From positions 637,648-701,647 of the forward strand of contig NZ_HG326653.1 in the NCBI RefSeq assembly GCF_000308295.2: a DNA stretch of 64,000 bases, written 5' to 3'. Shown one piece after another: positions 8,101-17,339 of the stretch (position 1 is the first letter of the stretch; every line of letters begins with the position of its first letter). Made by a program: the position numbers and the translations under genes. The DNA comes from Afipia birgiae 34632 (GTDB lineage: Bacteria > Pseudomonadota > Alphaproteobacteria > Rhizobiales > Xanthobacteraceae). Under the pieces are notes generated by a model, which saw only the letters and a list, made by a program, of their open reading frames with translations, was not told the origin of the DNA and did no database searches.

Positions 8101-9282
8101 TTACGCCTTCAGCGGCCGCTGAAACGCGCACAGCACCGCGCCCAGCGCCAGCGCGGCGGTGGAAACCCGAAGCGCATACGACAGCCCCATCACGTCGGTG
8201 ATCGCGCCGGTGACGAACGGGCCCAGCGTCTGGCCAAGACCGAAAGTGATGGTCATGACGCCGATCACTTTCGCCCATGCCTCCGGCGGATAGTTCAACC
8301 GCGTGAACACGGTGGTGGCAGCCACCACCGGAAAGAACGACAGGCCGAACACGAAGGCCGACGCCACCAGCAGCATCGGCGATGTGCCGAGCAGCGCGAT
8401 GAATGTGCCAAGACAGGTGACCGCGATCATGATCGCGATGGTCGTGCCGCTGTTGCCGCGCGCCATCAGCCCGCGCCACAGCCACGAGCCTGCGAACGAC
8501 ATCAATCCGATCAGGCACCAGAACGCGCTCTGGGCTCCAGCGCCGCCGCCGCCGTCGCGGACATAGGCGATCATGAAGGTCATGTAGGCGATGTAGCCCG
8601 CGCCGAACAGAAAATAGCCGGCGAGATAGAACGCGATCGGGCGCAATGCGACCGGAGTTGTGCTGACCGACGTTTCGTTTGCGGCAACGTCGATTGGATT
8701 CAGCATCAGCGGAATCATCATCAGCGCCGAGATGATCGTCAGCGCCACCCACACGATCCACCACGAGCCGGGACCGAAATATTGCAGCAGAAACGGAGCG
8801 GCGAGGCCCGAGACGATCAGGCCGGTGCCGGGGCCGGTGTAGAACAGGTTGAGCAGCAGCGCGGATTTCATCGGCCGCGATTGTGCGATGGTCGCGGCCA
8901 GCGTCCCGCCGCCGACGAAGGTGGTCGCTGCGCCGAGGCCCGACAGCAGTCTTCCGAAACCGAAGATGATGGCGTTGCCTGACAGTGCGCAGATCGCCAG
9001 CGACACGACGCAGGCCAGCGCGCCGATCCAGACCGAGCGGAACACGCCGACGCGGCGGATGAAGGCGGCCGCGCCCAGCGCGCCAGCCAGATAGCCGATG
9101 GCGTTGACCGTGTTCATGAAGCCCGCGGTCGAATACGACCAGCCGAGCGAGTCGCGCATGTCCGGCAACACCAGCGTGTAGCCGAAGCGGCCGATGCCGA
9201 GCCCGATGGCAGGCGCGAGCGCGAGGATCAGGATCATGCGCATCGGGTGCGCGAACGGGGCGGCAGATTCGGGGGATGTCAC
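8101..9282 (-). CDS. MFS transporter, YbfB/YjiJ-like
   Basis: A 393-residue protein with about twelve transmembrane helices. The N-terminal helix [14 protein letters not shown] and the following [20 protein letters not shown] match the YbfB/YjiJ-type major facilitator family, whose substrates are mostly undefined. I place the start at a GTG (9280-9282) because GGAG lies seven bases upstream. A longer in-frame ATG at 9363 would add a Cys/Arg-rich stretch unlike a membrane protein and would crowd the divergent leuB promoter. It is convergent with the efflux operon and divergent from leuB. Confidence 0.82.
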   Translation of the reverse strand: MTSPESAAPFAHPMRMILILALAPAIGLGIGRFGYTLVLPDMRDSLGWSYSTAGFMNTVNAIGYLAGALGAAAFIRRVGVFRSVWIGALACVVSLAICALSGNAIIFGFGRLLSGLGAATTFVGGGTLAATIAQSRPMKSALLLNLFYTGPGTGLIVSGLAAPFLLQYFGPGSWWIVWVALTIISALMMIPLMLNPIDVAANETSVSTTPVALRPIAFYLAGYFLFGAGYIAYMTFMIAYVRDGGGGAGAQSAFWCLIGLMSFAGSWLWRGLMARGNSGTTIAIMIAVTCLGTFIALLGTSPMLLVASAFVFGLSFFPVVAATTVFTRLNYPPEAWAKVIGVMTITFGLGQTLGPFVTGAITDVMGLSYALRVSTAALALGAVLCAFQRPLKA

Positions 9283-9440
9283 GGGACGGCTCCGGCAGCT
9301 GCGGCACATTGGCAGTTTCGGTGAGGCTTGGCCAATCACGAGAGGGCAATGGTGTCTTGCCAATTCTGCAAGGGCGTTTTAGCAAGTCCGCGCGAATTGC
9401 AGACATTCTGCATACAATCAACAATTCAAGGCATTCGATC

Positions 9441-10553
9441 ATGGCATCGCACAAGCTCCTCCTTCTCCCCGGCGACGGCATTGGCACCGAAGTGATGGCG
9501 GAGGTGAAGCGCGTCATCGATTGGCTCGGCAAGCGCGGCATCGCCAAGTTCGAGACTGAAACCGGTCTGGTTGGCGGTTCGAGCTACGATGCGGACAAGG
9601 TCGCGATCACCGACGCCACCATGGCGCTGGCGCAGGCCGCGGATGCCGTGATCTTCGGTGCGGTGGGCGGACCGAAGTGGGCGGATGTTCCATACGACGC
9701 GCGCCCCGAAGCGGGCCTGCTGCGTCTGCGCAAGGACATGGCGCTGTTCGCCAACCTGCGTCCGGCGATCTGCTATCCGGCGCTGGCAGACTCATCGAGC
9801 CTCAAGAAGGATGTCGTCGAGGGCCTCGACATCATGATCGTGCGAGAACTGACCGGCGGCGTGTACTTCGGCGAGCCGAAGACCATCACCGATCTCGGCA
9901 ACGGTCAGAAGCGCGCGGTCGATACACAAGTCTATGACACCTACGAGATCGAGCGCATCACGCGCGTCGCCTTCGAGCTGGCGCGCAAGCGCCGCAACAA
10001 GATGACGTCGATGGAAAAGCACAACGTCATGAAGAGTGGCGTGCTCTGGAAGGAAGTCGTGACGCAGGTGCATGCGCGCGAATACAAGGATGTCGAGCTT
10101 GAGCACCAGCTCGCGGATTCCGGCGCGATGCAGCTCGTGCGCTGGCCGAAGCAGTTCGATGTGATCGTCACCGACAATCTGTTCGGTGACATTCTCTCCG
10201 ACATCGCGGCGATGCTGACCGGTTCGCTCGGCATGCTGCCGTCGGCATCGTTGGGTGAAGTCGATCCGAAGACCAAGAAGCGCAAGGCGCTGTACGAGCC
10301 GGTGCACGGTTCGGCGCCGGACATCGCCGGCAAGGGCATGGCCAATCCGGTTGCGATGCTGACCTCATTCGGCATGGCGCTGCGTTATTCGTTCGACCTG
10401 CAGAAGGAAGCCGACCTGATCGATCAGGCCATCGCGGCAACCCTGGCGAAGGGCCTGCGCACCGGCGACATCAAGTCGGAAGGCTCGACAGTGGTCAGCA
10501 CCTCGCAGATGGGCGAGGCGATTGTCGCGGAACTGGATGCTCTCAGCGCGTGA
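9441..10553 (+). CDS. leuB: 3-isopropylmalate dehydrogenase
   Basis: A 370-residue cytosolic enzyme catalysing the NAD-dependent oxidative decarboxylation of 3-isopropylmalate, the third step of leucine biosynthesis. It starts [18 protein letters not shown], shows the isopropylmalate signature FGAVGGPKW, the substrate-binding region [15 protein letters not shown], the metal site [16 protein letters not shown] and the NAD-binding [14 protein letters not shown]. Length is normal. The upstream in-frame extension from 9276 overlaps the divergent MFS gene and is rejected. leuD and leuC lie 6-10 kb away on the other strand, so the pathway genes are dispersed. A strong hairpin terminator follows. 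Confidence 0.97.
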   Translation: MASHKLLLLPGDGIGTEVMAEVKRVIDWLGKRGIAKFETETGLVGGSSYDADKVAITDATMALAQAADAVIFGAVGGPKWADVPYDARPEAGLLRLRKDMALFANLRPAICYPALADSSSLKKDVVEGLDIMIVRELTGGVYFGEPKTITDLGNGQKRAVDTQVYDTYEIERITRVAFELARKRRNKMTSMEKHNVMKSGVLWKEVVTQVHAREYKDVELEHQLADSGAMQLVRWPKQFDVIVTDNLFGDILSDIAAMLTGSLGMLPSASLGEVDPKTKKRKALYEPVHGSAPDIAGKGMANPVAMLTSFGMALRYSFDLQKEADLIDQAIAATLAKGLRTGDIKSEGSTVVSTSQMGEAIVAELDALSA

Positions 10554-10559
10554 CACGAT

Positions 10560-10577
10560 TTCGCCCTTTCGGGCGAA
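10560..10577 (+). terminator. Short hairpin just after leuB
   Basis: Perfect 7-bp stem TTCGCCC-TTTC-GGGCGAA beginning seven bases after the leuB stop, without a T-run. It may act with the stronger hairpin at 10613-10640. Confidence 0.4.
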
Positions 10578-10612
10578 GTTCGTCACCGGTTTGCCTTATG
10601 CAAATCCGCATA

Positions 10613-10640
10613 AAAATGCCCGGCTTCGGCCGGGCATTTT
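10613..10640. terminator. Bidirectional intrinsic terminator between leuB and the next gene
   Basis: Stem AAAATGCCCGGC / GCCGGGCATTTT closed by a TTCG-type loop. The A-run and T-run on the two sides allow it to stop both leuB (plus) and the convergent minus-strand gene ending at 10664. Confidence 0.88.
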
Positions 10641-10663
10641 CAATTTCAGACGTTCGCTGAAAA

Positions 10664-11041
10664 TCAGTAGAGCGGGAACGGGAACGGCATGCCGGTATCC
10701 CATTGATCGCCGAGCGGACGGCGGCTGGTGTACAGGCGGTCAATCTGCTGGCCGTAGGAATAGCCCGGCGGGAAGGCGTAGTCGGTGAACTTGCGCTCGC
10801 CGGGAACGACCTCGGTGCCAGCGTCGAGCCACGAGCGGCGCGTTACGTAAACGCGGGTCCGGCCGCGCTGGTAGGACGAGTTGACCGCCTTGCGCGGCGG
10901 ACCATCATAGGTCGGATCGTCCTGAACGACGCGCTTCCGGGTCTGGGCATCGGCGGCGGTAACGCCGAATCCGGCGGTCACAATCGCGGCCGTCGCCAGC
11001 AAGATCGCCAGTGTTTTCGCGCCCGGGTACTTCAAAGCCAT
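10664..11041 (-). CDS. Small secreted protein of unknown function
   Basis: A 125-residue exported protein. The N-terminus MALKYPGAKTLAIL leads into a hydrophobic core ending GVTAADAQ, a good Sec cleavage site. The mature part is rich in Arg, Tyr and Pro (YQRGRTRVYVTRRSW, FPPGYSYGQQIDRLY), ending MPFPFPLY. The ATG at 11039-11041 has GAGGA eight bases upstream and is preferred over an in-frame extension to 11416. I do not recognise a named domain. It is a single-gene unit sharing a terminator with leuB. Confidence 0.72.
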   Translation of the reverse strand: MALKYPGAKTLAILLATAAIVTAGFGVTAADAQTRKRVVQDDPTYDGPPRKAVNSSYQRGRTRVYVTRRSWLDAGTEVVPGERKFTDYAFPPGYSYGQQIDRLYTSRRPLGDQWDTGMPFPFPLY

Positions 11042-11361
11042 TGAATCCTCGTCACATTCCCAATTGCGTCGCACCATACCCGTTTCCGGCAGTCTCCCAC
11101 AAGGACCAATGGGCCACACTTGTTCGGCATATTCGGCGGGGTTGTCCCAAGGGGGCGGGCGCGGCGGCCGGGTGTCGGTGATTTGCGACAGGCTCCGCAC
11201 CTGCAACGCGCCGACCGCGTCATTCGTTCCTCGAAGAATGCCTGCGCGGCGGCCGTGGACAGTCCGCCCTTCACGCTGATGCGGACGATCATGCTGTCGG
11301 TGACAGTCGCGTGAGTTCAGAGGAGCGACCTGAAAAGACGCTTCGGTGCTCACGCTCGATC
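11042..11361. other. 320-bp intergenic region with no supported gene
   Basis: Reading frames here are Cys/Arg-rich, lack ribosome sites and resemble no protein family. The segment upstream of 11041 presumably holds the promoter of the secreted protein gene. I see no strong hairpin or repeat. Confidence 0.45.
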
Positions 11362-12180
11362 TCAATCTTGCGTGAATGCGCCGCGCAACTGCGGCGCCTC
11401 GTTCGATGCGATCCATGTGGTCGGCGCAATTGTTGCCGTGTTGCAGGTGTCGCGCTTGAGTTCGGCGCGCGCGAACAACTCGGCCATTTTCGGGTCATTG
11501 CCGGCCGACAGCAGGATCAGCCGGTTCAGGGTGCAGCCGACGAAGGCCCGCTGGCTGGCCATCGTATCGGCCTGGCAGGCCCATCCGCTGATCCGGACGC
11601 TGGGGACGGTGAAAGTCTTGGCAAAGCCCAGACAGGTTTCCTTGCCGGACTGAGCGGCTCCGCTGAAGCGGATCAGGGGGACGCGGCCGAATTTGGTGTC
11701 GATGAAGCCCGCCGGCTCGGTACCCTCCGTCACCCGCCCGGCCATCCGGGATGCAACGTCGGCGTCGATGGCGGTAAATGCATCCAGCTCGCCGCCCGGG
11801 CGGTAAATCTCGACTTCCGCGGTCGGGGCTTCATCCCTGGTCGCGGCCCAGCGCAAAATATCCTTGCGGCCCCCTTCGGGGTGCCGGAGGATCTCGTAAG
11901 CGTCTGTTCTGTCGGACAAATCTAGTTTGCTGATAGCAAAGGCCGGATGCGGGCGGCTGGCAGGCGTCCAGCCCGGAGCGGTTGGAAGCCCAGCGTTGGT
12001 GTTGGCAGCGACCGGCACGGCCGAGACCAGATCCACCGCAATAACGGCGAGCACCGCGAGGCCGCAGATATAAGCCAGAATCCGGACCGCGACGGCGCTG
12101 CATTCGTCAGCAAAGCTGCGCAACGCCGGGTGGATTCCGGAAGCATCCTGGAGGGGCTGATCGAGCAGGGTCGGGTTCAT
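11362..12180 (-). CDS. Membrane-anchored hypothetical protein
   Basis: A 272-residue protein with a cytoplasmic N-terminus of about 30 residues, one transmembrane helix at about residues 32-58 (ILAYICGLAVLAVIAVDLV), and a large periplasmic domain. The domain has four cysteines (CLGF, ACQA, GCTL and DTCNT), which could form disulfides after export. No catalytic motif is evident and the family is not one I recognise. It reads as an ordinary host gene in base composition. It is divergent from asd, with about 200 bases between start codons. Confidence 0.65.
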   Translation of the reverse strand: MNPTLLDQPLQDASGIHPALRSFADECSAVAVRILAYICGLAVLAVIAVDLVSAVPVAANTNAGLPTAPGWTPASRPHPAFAISKLDLSDRTDAYEILRHPEGGRKDILRWAATRDEAPTAEVEIYRPGGELDAFTAIDADVASRMAGRVTEGTEPAGFIDTKFGRVPLIRFSGAAQSGKETCLGFAKTFTVPSVRISGWACQADTMASQRAFVGCTLNRLILLSAGNDPKMAELFARAELKRDTCNTATIAPTTWIASNEAPQLRGAFTQD

Positions 12181-12388
12181 ATATGACTCGTGGCGGACGT
12201 TCTGTTCCGGTCATAAAACGGGAACGACCTTCCGCCGTGGCCACGGCAATGAAGCCTCCTGCCACCTGACGTCCGACCCGCCCCGCAGTTGCTTCTGCGT
12301 TGTATTTGGGCGGTTTTTCGCATAGAAGCGCTCCCTCTTCCCTTCCGCAGGCGGCGGTGGCGAAGCATTTTTCTTCGGAGAGTCAACG

Positions 12389-13423
12389 ATGGGTTACAAG
12401 GTTGCGCTAGTTGGAGCGACCGGCAACGTGGGCCGGGAAATGCTCAACATTCTGGACGAACGCAGTTTTCCGGCTGACGAGGTGGTCGCATTGGCCTCCC
12501 GCCGCAGCATGGGCGTCGAAGTGTCCTATGGCGACCGCACCCTGAAATGCAAAGCGCTCGAACATTACGATTTCAGCGACGTCGATATCTGCCTGATGTC
12601 GGCCGGCGGAGCCGTGTCCAAGGAATGGTCGCCGAAGATCGCGGCAGCCGGCGCGGTGGTGATCGACAATTCGTCGACGTGGCGGATGGATCCGGATGTG
12701 CCGCTGATCGTGCCTGAAGTGAACGCGGACGCTGTTGCCGGCTTCACCAAGAAGGGCATCATCGCCAATCCGAACTGCTCGACTGCGCAACTCGTGGTGG
12801 CGCTGAAGCCGCTGCACGACAAGGCAGTGATCAAGCGCGTCGTGGTCTCGACCTATCAGTCGGTGTCCGGCGCGGGCAAGGATGCGATGGACGAGCTGTT
12901 CTCGCAGACCAAGGCCGTCTACACCAACAGCGAACTGATCAATAACAAATTCCCGAAGCGTATCGCCTTCAACGTCATCCCGCAGATCGACGTCTTCATG
13001 GAGGATGGCTACACCAAGGAAGAGTGGAAGATGATGATGGAGACCAAGAAGATTCTTGATCCCAAAATCAAAATGTCCGCGACCTGCGTGCGCGTACCGG
13101 TGTTCGTCGGGCATTCCGAAGCCGTCAACATCGAGTTCGAAAATCCGATCTCGGAGGATGAAGCCCGCAACATCCTGCGCACCGCACCGGGCTGTCTGGT
13201 GATCGACAAGCGCGAGCCCGGCGGTTACGTCACGCCATACGAAGCCGCCGGCGAGGACGCCACCTACATCAGCCGCATCCGCGAGGACGCGACGGTGGAG
13301 AACGGCCTCGTGCTGTGGTGCGTGTCGGACAATCTGCGCAAGGGCGCCGCGCTGAACGCGATCCAGATCGCGGAATGCCTGGTCAACCGCAAATTGCTGC
13401 AGCCGAAAAAGAAGGCAGCCTGA
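12389..13423 (+). CDS. asd: Aspartate-semialdehyde dehydrogenase
   Basis: A 344-residue cytosolic enzyme that reduces L-4-aspartyl phosphate to the semialdehyde, the branch point toward lysine/diaminopimelate, threonine and methionine. It starts with the Rossmann fingerprint YKVALVGATGNVGREML. The catalytic cysteine lies in IANPNCSTAQL, and the acid/base His region is HSEAVNIEF. CGGAGAG precedes ATG at good spacing. It stands alone, followed by two long inverted repeats. dapF, which serves the diaminopimelate branch, is 15 kb away. Confidence 0.96.
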   Translation: MGYKVALVGATGNVGREMLNILDERSFPADEVVALASRRSMGVEVSYGDRTLKCKALEHYDFSDVDICLMSAGGAVSKEWSPKIAAAGAVVIDNSSTWRMDPDVPLIVPEVNADAVAGFTKKGIIANPNCSTAQLVVALKPLHDKAVIKRVVVSTYQSVSGAGKDAMDELFSQTKAVYTNSELINNKFPKRIAFNVIPQIDVFMEDGYTKEEWKMMMETKKILDPKIKMSATCVRVPVFVGHSEAVNIEFENPISEDEARNILRTAPGCLVIDKREPGGYVTPYEAAGEDATYISRIREDATVENGLVLWCVSDNLRKGAALNAIQIAECLVNRKLLQPKKKAA

Positions 13424-13428
13424 GCGGG

Positions 13429-13494
13429 CCGGTGTGGTGGTTCGCAGGTCCGCAACATTTCTCGGCACGGACTGGCGAACCAAAACCACACCGG
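13429..13494. repeat. Long imperfect stem-loop after asd
   Basis: CCGGTGTGGT at 13429-13438 pairs with ACCACACCGG at 13485-13494. Inside, GGTTCGC pairs with GCGAACC and GGTCCG with CGGACT-like sequence. It begins five bases after the asd stop. No T-run follows, so it is either a stabilising 3' stem or part of a mobile palindrome rather than a classic intrinsic terminator. Confidence 0.65.
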
Positions 13495-13509
13495 AGTTAT
13501 AGATTTCTA

Positions 13510-13579
13510 GTGTCCTTTTGAATCTGAAGTTCGCTATAGGATGCGCTGCAAAATGATGCGAACTTCGGATTCAGGACAC
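13510..13579. repeat. Inverted repeat upstream of the UPF0114 gene
   Basis: GTGTCCT..GAATCTGAAGTTCGC (13510-13534) is mirrored by GCGAACTTCGGATTCAGGACAC (13558-13579), differing by a TTT insertion and one base. The 23-base spacer is AT-richer. The right arm ends 17 bases before the start codon at 13597, so in RNA the stem would lie just upstream of the ribosome site. Confidence 0.72.
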
Positions 13580-13596
13580 GAGCGCCGGGGACCAGG

Positions 13597-14181
13597 ATGA
13601 CAAGCGAGCCATCTGAGCACCGGCCTGCCACGGCAGCGTATCAGCCGAACCCCGCGCTGAAGCGCGGTGAGAAGGCGTTCGAAACGGTGCTGTTCAACAG
13701 CCGCTGGCTGATGGCGCCGTTCTATCTCGGGCTCGTCGTCAGCCTCGTCGTGCTGCTGTTCAAGTTCGTCCTGTTGTTGATCGAGTTTGTGCTGCACGCG
13801 CCGGGGGCGAAGGAATCCGACATCATTCTCGGCGTGCTGTCGCTGATCGACGTGTCGCTCACCGGCAATCTGATCCTGATCGTGGTGTTCTCGGGTTACG
13901 AGAATTTCGTCTCACGGATCGATCCGCGCGGCCATCCCGACTGGCCGGAGTGGATGACCAAGGTCGATTTCGCGGGACTGAAGCAGAAGCTGCTGGCGTC
14001 GATCGTGGCGATCTCGGCGATTCAGGTGCTGAAAGCCTTCATGAACATCGATGCGACGTTCGATGCGCAGAAGCTCGGCTGGCTTGCCGGCATCCATCTC
14101 GTGTTTGTCGTCTCGACGCTGCTGATCGTGTGGTCGGACCGGCTCGGCGGTCACGGCGCCGCGGACAAGGCCGTGCACTAG
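13597..14181 (+). CDS. UPF0114 (YqhA/TIGR00645 family) membrane protein
   Basis: A 194-residue inner-membrane protein with about four helices. The characteristic first block is LFNSRWLMAPFYLGLVVSL, followed by the family's SLTGNLILIVVFSGYENFVS and a C-terminal pair of helices near residues 130-180. The N-terminal 20 residues are a Pro-rich extension. GGGGACCAGG precedes ATG. The function of the family is not established. Its immediate 5' flank is the 70-base inverted repeat, which may influence its translation. Confidence 0.85.
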   Translation: MTSEPSEHRPATAAYQPNPALKRGEKAFETVLFNSRWLMAPFYLGLVVSLVVLLFKFVLLLIEFVLHAPGAKESDIILGVLSLIDVSLTGNLILIVVFSGYENFVSRIDPRGHPDWPEWMTKVDFAGLKQKLLASIVAISAIQVLKAFMNIDATFDAQKLGWLAGIHLVFVVSTLLIVWSDRLGGHGAADKAVH

Positions 14182-14232
14182 CGCGTACTCCGCCAGGCGG
14201 GCTCGGTCTTGCTGCCAGAATGCGCGCCAGTT

Positions 14233-14892
14233 CTAGGCCTGAGACGCCAATATACTTTGATAGACGCGGCTGAACTCGTTCGTGTTCTGGTCGACGATGG
14301 ACAGCGACCCTTCGGCCACGCCGAAATAGGCGCCGTGGAGTTGCAGTTCGCCGCTTTCGACGCGCTTCTTCACGAACGGAAACGTCATCAGGTTCTCCAG
14401 GCTGCGCAGAACGGCCGCCTTTTCAATCCGCGTCACGAACTGCTGCATCGTTTCGTGATCGCGTTGCGCGACCGTCTCGCCCGGCTTGACGAACATCGAC
14501 ATCCATTTGCCGATGAAGTCGCCGGGAGACAGCGGCGCGCTGTCGTCGACGAAGGCGCGAATGCCGCCGCATTGCGCGTGCCCCAGCACGACGATGTGCT
14601 TCACCTTCAGGACCTGAATCGCATACTCGAGCGCGGCCGAGACACCGTGCGCGTTGCCGTCGGGCTGGAAGACGGGCACCAGATTGGCGACGTTGCGGAC
14701 GACGAACAGTTCACCCGGTCCGGCGTCGAAAATCACTTCCGGCGACACGCGGGAATCGCAACATCCAATCACCATGACTTCCGGGGACTGGCCGATTTGC
14801 GACAGTTCGCGGTAGCGGGACTGCTCGGTGGGCAGGCGCTGGGTGACAAAGGTCTGGTAGCCGGCGAGCAGGTGTTCGGGAAAGGGTGACAT
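14233..14892 (-). CDS. Beta-class carbonic anhydrase
   Basis: A 219-residue zinc enzyme interconverting CO2 and bicarbonate. The zinc-binding CDSRV motif is in VIGCCDSRVSPEVI, and the second zinc block is VVLGHAQCGGIRAF, giving the Cys-Asp-His-Cys ligand set. LFVVRNVANLVP is the usual active-site strand. Length is normal for bacterial beta-CAs. It is monocistronic, convergent with the UPF0114 gene and divergent from the CitE-like gene, with about 110 bases in between. Confidence 0.95.
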   Translation of the reverse strand: MSPFPEHLLAGYQTFVTQRLPTEQSRYRELSQIGQSPEVMVIGCCDSRVSPEVIFDAGPGELFVVRNVANLVPVFQPDGNAHGVSAALEYAIQVLKVKHIVVLGHAQCGGIRAFVDDSAPLSPGDFIGKWMSMFVKPGETVAQRDHETMQQFVTRIEKAAVLRSLENLMTFPFVKKRVESGELQLHGAYFGVAEGSLSIVDQNTNEFSRVYQSILASQA

Positions 14893-15005
14893 GAGAGGCC
14901 TCGCAAATTTGTCCCGGTTGGCTAACCTAGGAGAGCAATCGGAACAAGCCTTTCGGCAGCGGTGGCGAAGTGCTACTCAAGCGCTTCCCCAATGGAAACC
15001 CGATC

Positions 15006-15887
15006 ATGATCCGTCCGCGCCGCAGCGTCTTGTTCATGCCAGGCTCGAATGCACGAGCGCTCGACAAGGCGCGGAACCTTCCTTCCGACGGTGTCATTCT
15101 GGATCTTGAGGATTCCGTGGCGCCGGATGCCAAGCCGATGGCGCGCGACCAGATCGCGGAAGCCGTCGCAGCCAAGGGGTTCGGCAAGCGGGAAATCATC
15201 ATCCGCATCAACAATCTGGATTCGCCGTGGTGGGAGCACGACCTGACGATGGCCGCCAGGGCGAAGCCCGACGGGATTCTGGTGCCGAAGATCTCACGCC
15301 CTGCCGACATCAAAACGCTCGAAGAGCGCCTTCGGGCGCTTAAGGCCGATCCCGGCATCGTGCTCTGGGCGATGATTGAATCGCCGCTCGGAGTGCTCTC
15401 GGCACAGGACATCGCTGCGACCGCGCGCGAAGGCGACAGGCGGCTGGCAGGTTTTGTCATGGGCCCCAACGATATTGCGCGCGAGACGCGAATGAGGATG
15501 CTGCCGGGACGCGCCGCGATGCTGCCGCTGTTCGCGCATTGCATCCTGGCCGCGCGGGCGGCCGGCATCGAGATTCTCGATGGCCCCTATAACGACATCA
15601 ACGACGTTGCAGGCTTCGCGAAGGAGTGCGCACAGGGCCGCGACATGGGTTTCGACGGCAAGACGCTGATTCACCCGGGGCAGATCGATGCGGCCAACGC
15701 GGCCTATACACCGCCTGCCGAGGAGATCGCCCGCGCGCGCAAGATCATGGGCGTGTTCGATCTGCCGGAGAACGCGAACAAGGGCGTGGTCCAACTCGAC
15801 GGCCAGATGGTCGAGCGGCTGCATGTCGAGATGGCGAAGCGGACCATCGGAATCGCCGATGCGATCGCAGCGTTGAAGGTGATGTAG
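15006..15887 (+). CDS. CitE-like CoA-ester lyase (HpcH/HpaI aldolase family)
   Basis: A 293-residue TIM-barrel lyase of the citrate lyase beta / malyl-CoA lyase family. Visible features are the N-terminal RSVLFMPGSNARALDKA, the metal-binding aspartate/glutamate in VILDLEDSVAP, the substrate strand WAMIESPLGV and FDGKTLIHPGQI near the C-terminus. There are no citD or citF genes nearby, so it is not a citrate lyase subunit in the classic sense; a stand-alone acyl-CoA lyase or thioesterase role is more likely. The ATG at 15006 is chosen because the family starts just before RPRRSVLF. The exact CoA ester is unknown. Confidence 0.85.
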   Translation: MIRPRRSVLFMPGSNARALDKARNLPSDGVILDLEDSVAPDAKPMARDQIAEAVAAKGFGKREIIIRINNLDSPWWEHDLTMAARAKPDGILVPKISRPADIKTLEERLRALKADPGIVLWAMIESPLGVLSAQDIAATAREGDRRLAGFVMGPNDIARETRMRMLPGRAAMLPLFAHCILAARAAGIEILDGPYNDINDVAGFAKECAQGRDMGFDGKTLIHPGQIDAANAAYTPPAEEIARARKIMGVFDLPENANKGVVQLDGQMVERLHVEMAKRTIGIADAIAALKVM

Positions 15888-15924
15888 CTGGGGATGAGTA
15901 CGCAGCCGTGCTGACATCCTCGGT

Positions 15925-16015
15925 GTCATTGCCGGACTTGATCCGGCAATCCATCTTTTCGCAAAAAATGCATTTTGAAGACTGATGGATACGCGGGTCA
16001 AGCCCGCGTATGACG
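15925..16015. repeat. REP element, family B/C palindrome
   Basis: GTCATTGCCGGACTTGATCC starts the unit; GCCGGACTTGATCCGGCAA forms one hairpin and ACGCGGGTCAAGCCCGCGT the other, ending ATGACG. It lies between the convergent CitE-like and leuD genes. Confidence 0.75.
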
Positions 16016-16051
16016 CGTCATTGGTCGGCTGGATCGCGGTCTAGTGTCGAC

Positions 16052-16657
16052 CTACAGCCACGGACGCTCGGCTTTTTCCTTGGCCTCGAACACGTCGATC
16101 GACTTGCCCTTCTCCATGGTGAGGCCGATGTCGTCGAGACCATTCAGCATGCAGTGCTTGCGGAACGGATCGATCTCGAACTTGATCGAGCCGCCGTCGG
16201 GACCGCGGATTTCCTGTTTCTCAAGATCGATGGTCATGGTGGCGTTGGCGCCGCGATCCGCATCGTCGAACAGCTTGTCGAGTTCGTCCTGCGAGACGCG
16301 GATCGGCAGGATGCCGTTCTTGAAACAGTTGTTGTAGAAAATGTCGCCGAACGAGGTGGAGATGATGCAGCGGATGCCGAAGTCGCCGAGCGCCCATGGA
16401 GCATGCTCGCGGCTCGAGCCGCAGCCGAAATTGTCGCCGGCCACGAGAATCTTGGCCTTGCGATACGACGGCTTGTTGAGGACGAAGTCCGGGTTCTCGC
16501 TGCCGTCGTCCTTGTAGCGCTGCTCGGAAAACAGTCCCTTGCCGAGGCCGGTGCGCTTGATGGTCTTGAGATACTGCTTCGGGATGATCATGTCGGTATC
16601 GACATTGATAATCTTCAGCGGCGCGGCAACGCCTTCGAGGGTCGTAAACTTGTCCAT
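16052..16657 (-). CDS. leuD: 3-isopropylmalate dehydratase small subunit
   Basis: A 201-residue swivel-domain subunit that pairs with LeuC to isomerise 2- to 3-isopropylmalate, the second step of leucine biosynthesis. The start [14 protein letters not shown], the block [14 protein letters not shown], and the signature [14 protein letters not shown] are typical. Length is normal. The minus strand also carries leuC, 2.8 kb upstream in transcription order, but several small genes on both strands lie between, so the two are not in one operon here. Confidence 0.96.
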   Translation of the reverse strand: MDKFTTLEGVAAPLKIINVDTDMIIPKQYLKTIKRTGLGKGLFSEQRYKDDGSENPDFVLNKPSYRKAKILVAGDNFGCGSSREHAPWALGDFGIRCIISTSFGDIFYNNCFKNGILPIRVSQDELDKLFDDADRGANATMTIDLEKQEIRGPDGGSIKFEIDPFRKHCMLNGLDDIGLTMEKGKSIDVFEAKEKAERPWL

Positions 16658-16777
16658 CAGAGGTTCCGGATGAGAGTGGGCCGGTCACGGGTCTGAACCC
16701 GGATTAGAGAGGTTCTTATCGCGATTAGAGGGGGCCGCAAAGGGCCAAATTGGCGCAAAATCCGGCCCTGCTTTGCC

Positions 16778-17176
16778 TCAGGCGACGCTCGCCTCGATCG
16801 TTTCCATGTCGTCGTCCGACAATCCGAAATGGTGCCCGATCTCGTGCACCAGAACATGCGTGACGATGTGGCCCAGTGTCTCGTCGTTCTCGGCCCAGTA
16901 ATCGAGGATCGGACGCCGGTAGAGCCAGACCATGTTCGGCATGGGGGCGACGTCGCCGCTCGAGCGGAACGGCAGGCCGACGCCCTGAAACAGCCCGAGC
17001 AGATCAAATTCGCTCTGGGCCTTCATTTCCTCGAGAACTTCCTCCGAGGGGAAATCGTCGATCTGGATGATGACGCCCTCGCACAGGGCGCGGAAGTGGT
17101 CCGGCAGCCGCGCGAACGCGTCATGCGCGATGACTTCCATTTCGGCAAGGGTGGGAGATTTCGCGGTCGGCCACAT
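16778..17176 (-). CDS. Zincin-like metallopeptidase family protein
   Basis: A 132-residue protein with a complete HExxH zinc motif near the C-terminus (HVLVHEIGHHFGLSDDDM), where the third His follows closely as in the small zincin-1 family. A conserved block MPNMVWLYRRPILDYW precedes it. The protein is acidic, has no signal peptide and is the normal length for the family. Substrate and function are not established. It is encoded upstream of leuD on the same strand with 120 bases between, and probably has its own promoter. Confidence 0.86.
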   Translation of the reverse strand: MWPTAKSPTLAEMEVIAHDAFARLPDHFRALCEGVIIQIDDFPSEEVLEEMKAQSEFDLLGLFQGVGLPFRSSGDVAPMPNMVWLYRRPILDYWAENDETLGHIVTHVLVHEIGHHFGLSDDDMETIEASVA

Positions 17177-17339
17177 TGGCCCCTTTTAGAGGGCTTGGCT
17201 GCCAGCGCCAAGGGGCGATGAAGGCTGATCAGCGGCGAGGGAGACGCCGCCGGGCGGCCGAAGACACGCCTGTTGACGCGCGCGCCCTGATCGGAGACTT
17301 TGCCGCCCGTCGATTGGAAAGAATACGGGACGGCGCTTC

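Noticed and set aside
9276-9440. A longer leuB with 55 extra N-terminal residues
   Set aside because: It would overlap the divergent MFS gene and its ribosome site; LeuB proteins start just before the [10 protein letters not shown] strand.
11032-11292. An 86-residue minus-strand frame upstream of the secreted protein gene
   Set aside because: Cys/Arg-rich, no ribosome site, overlaps the start of the real gene in another frame.
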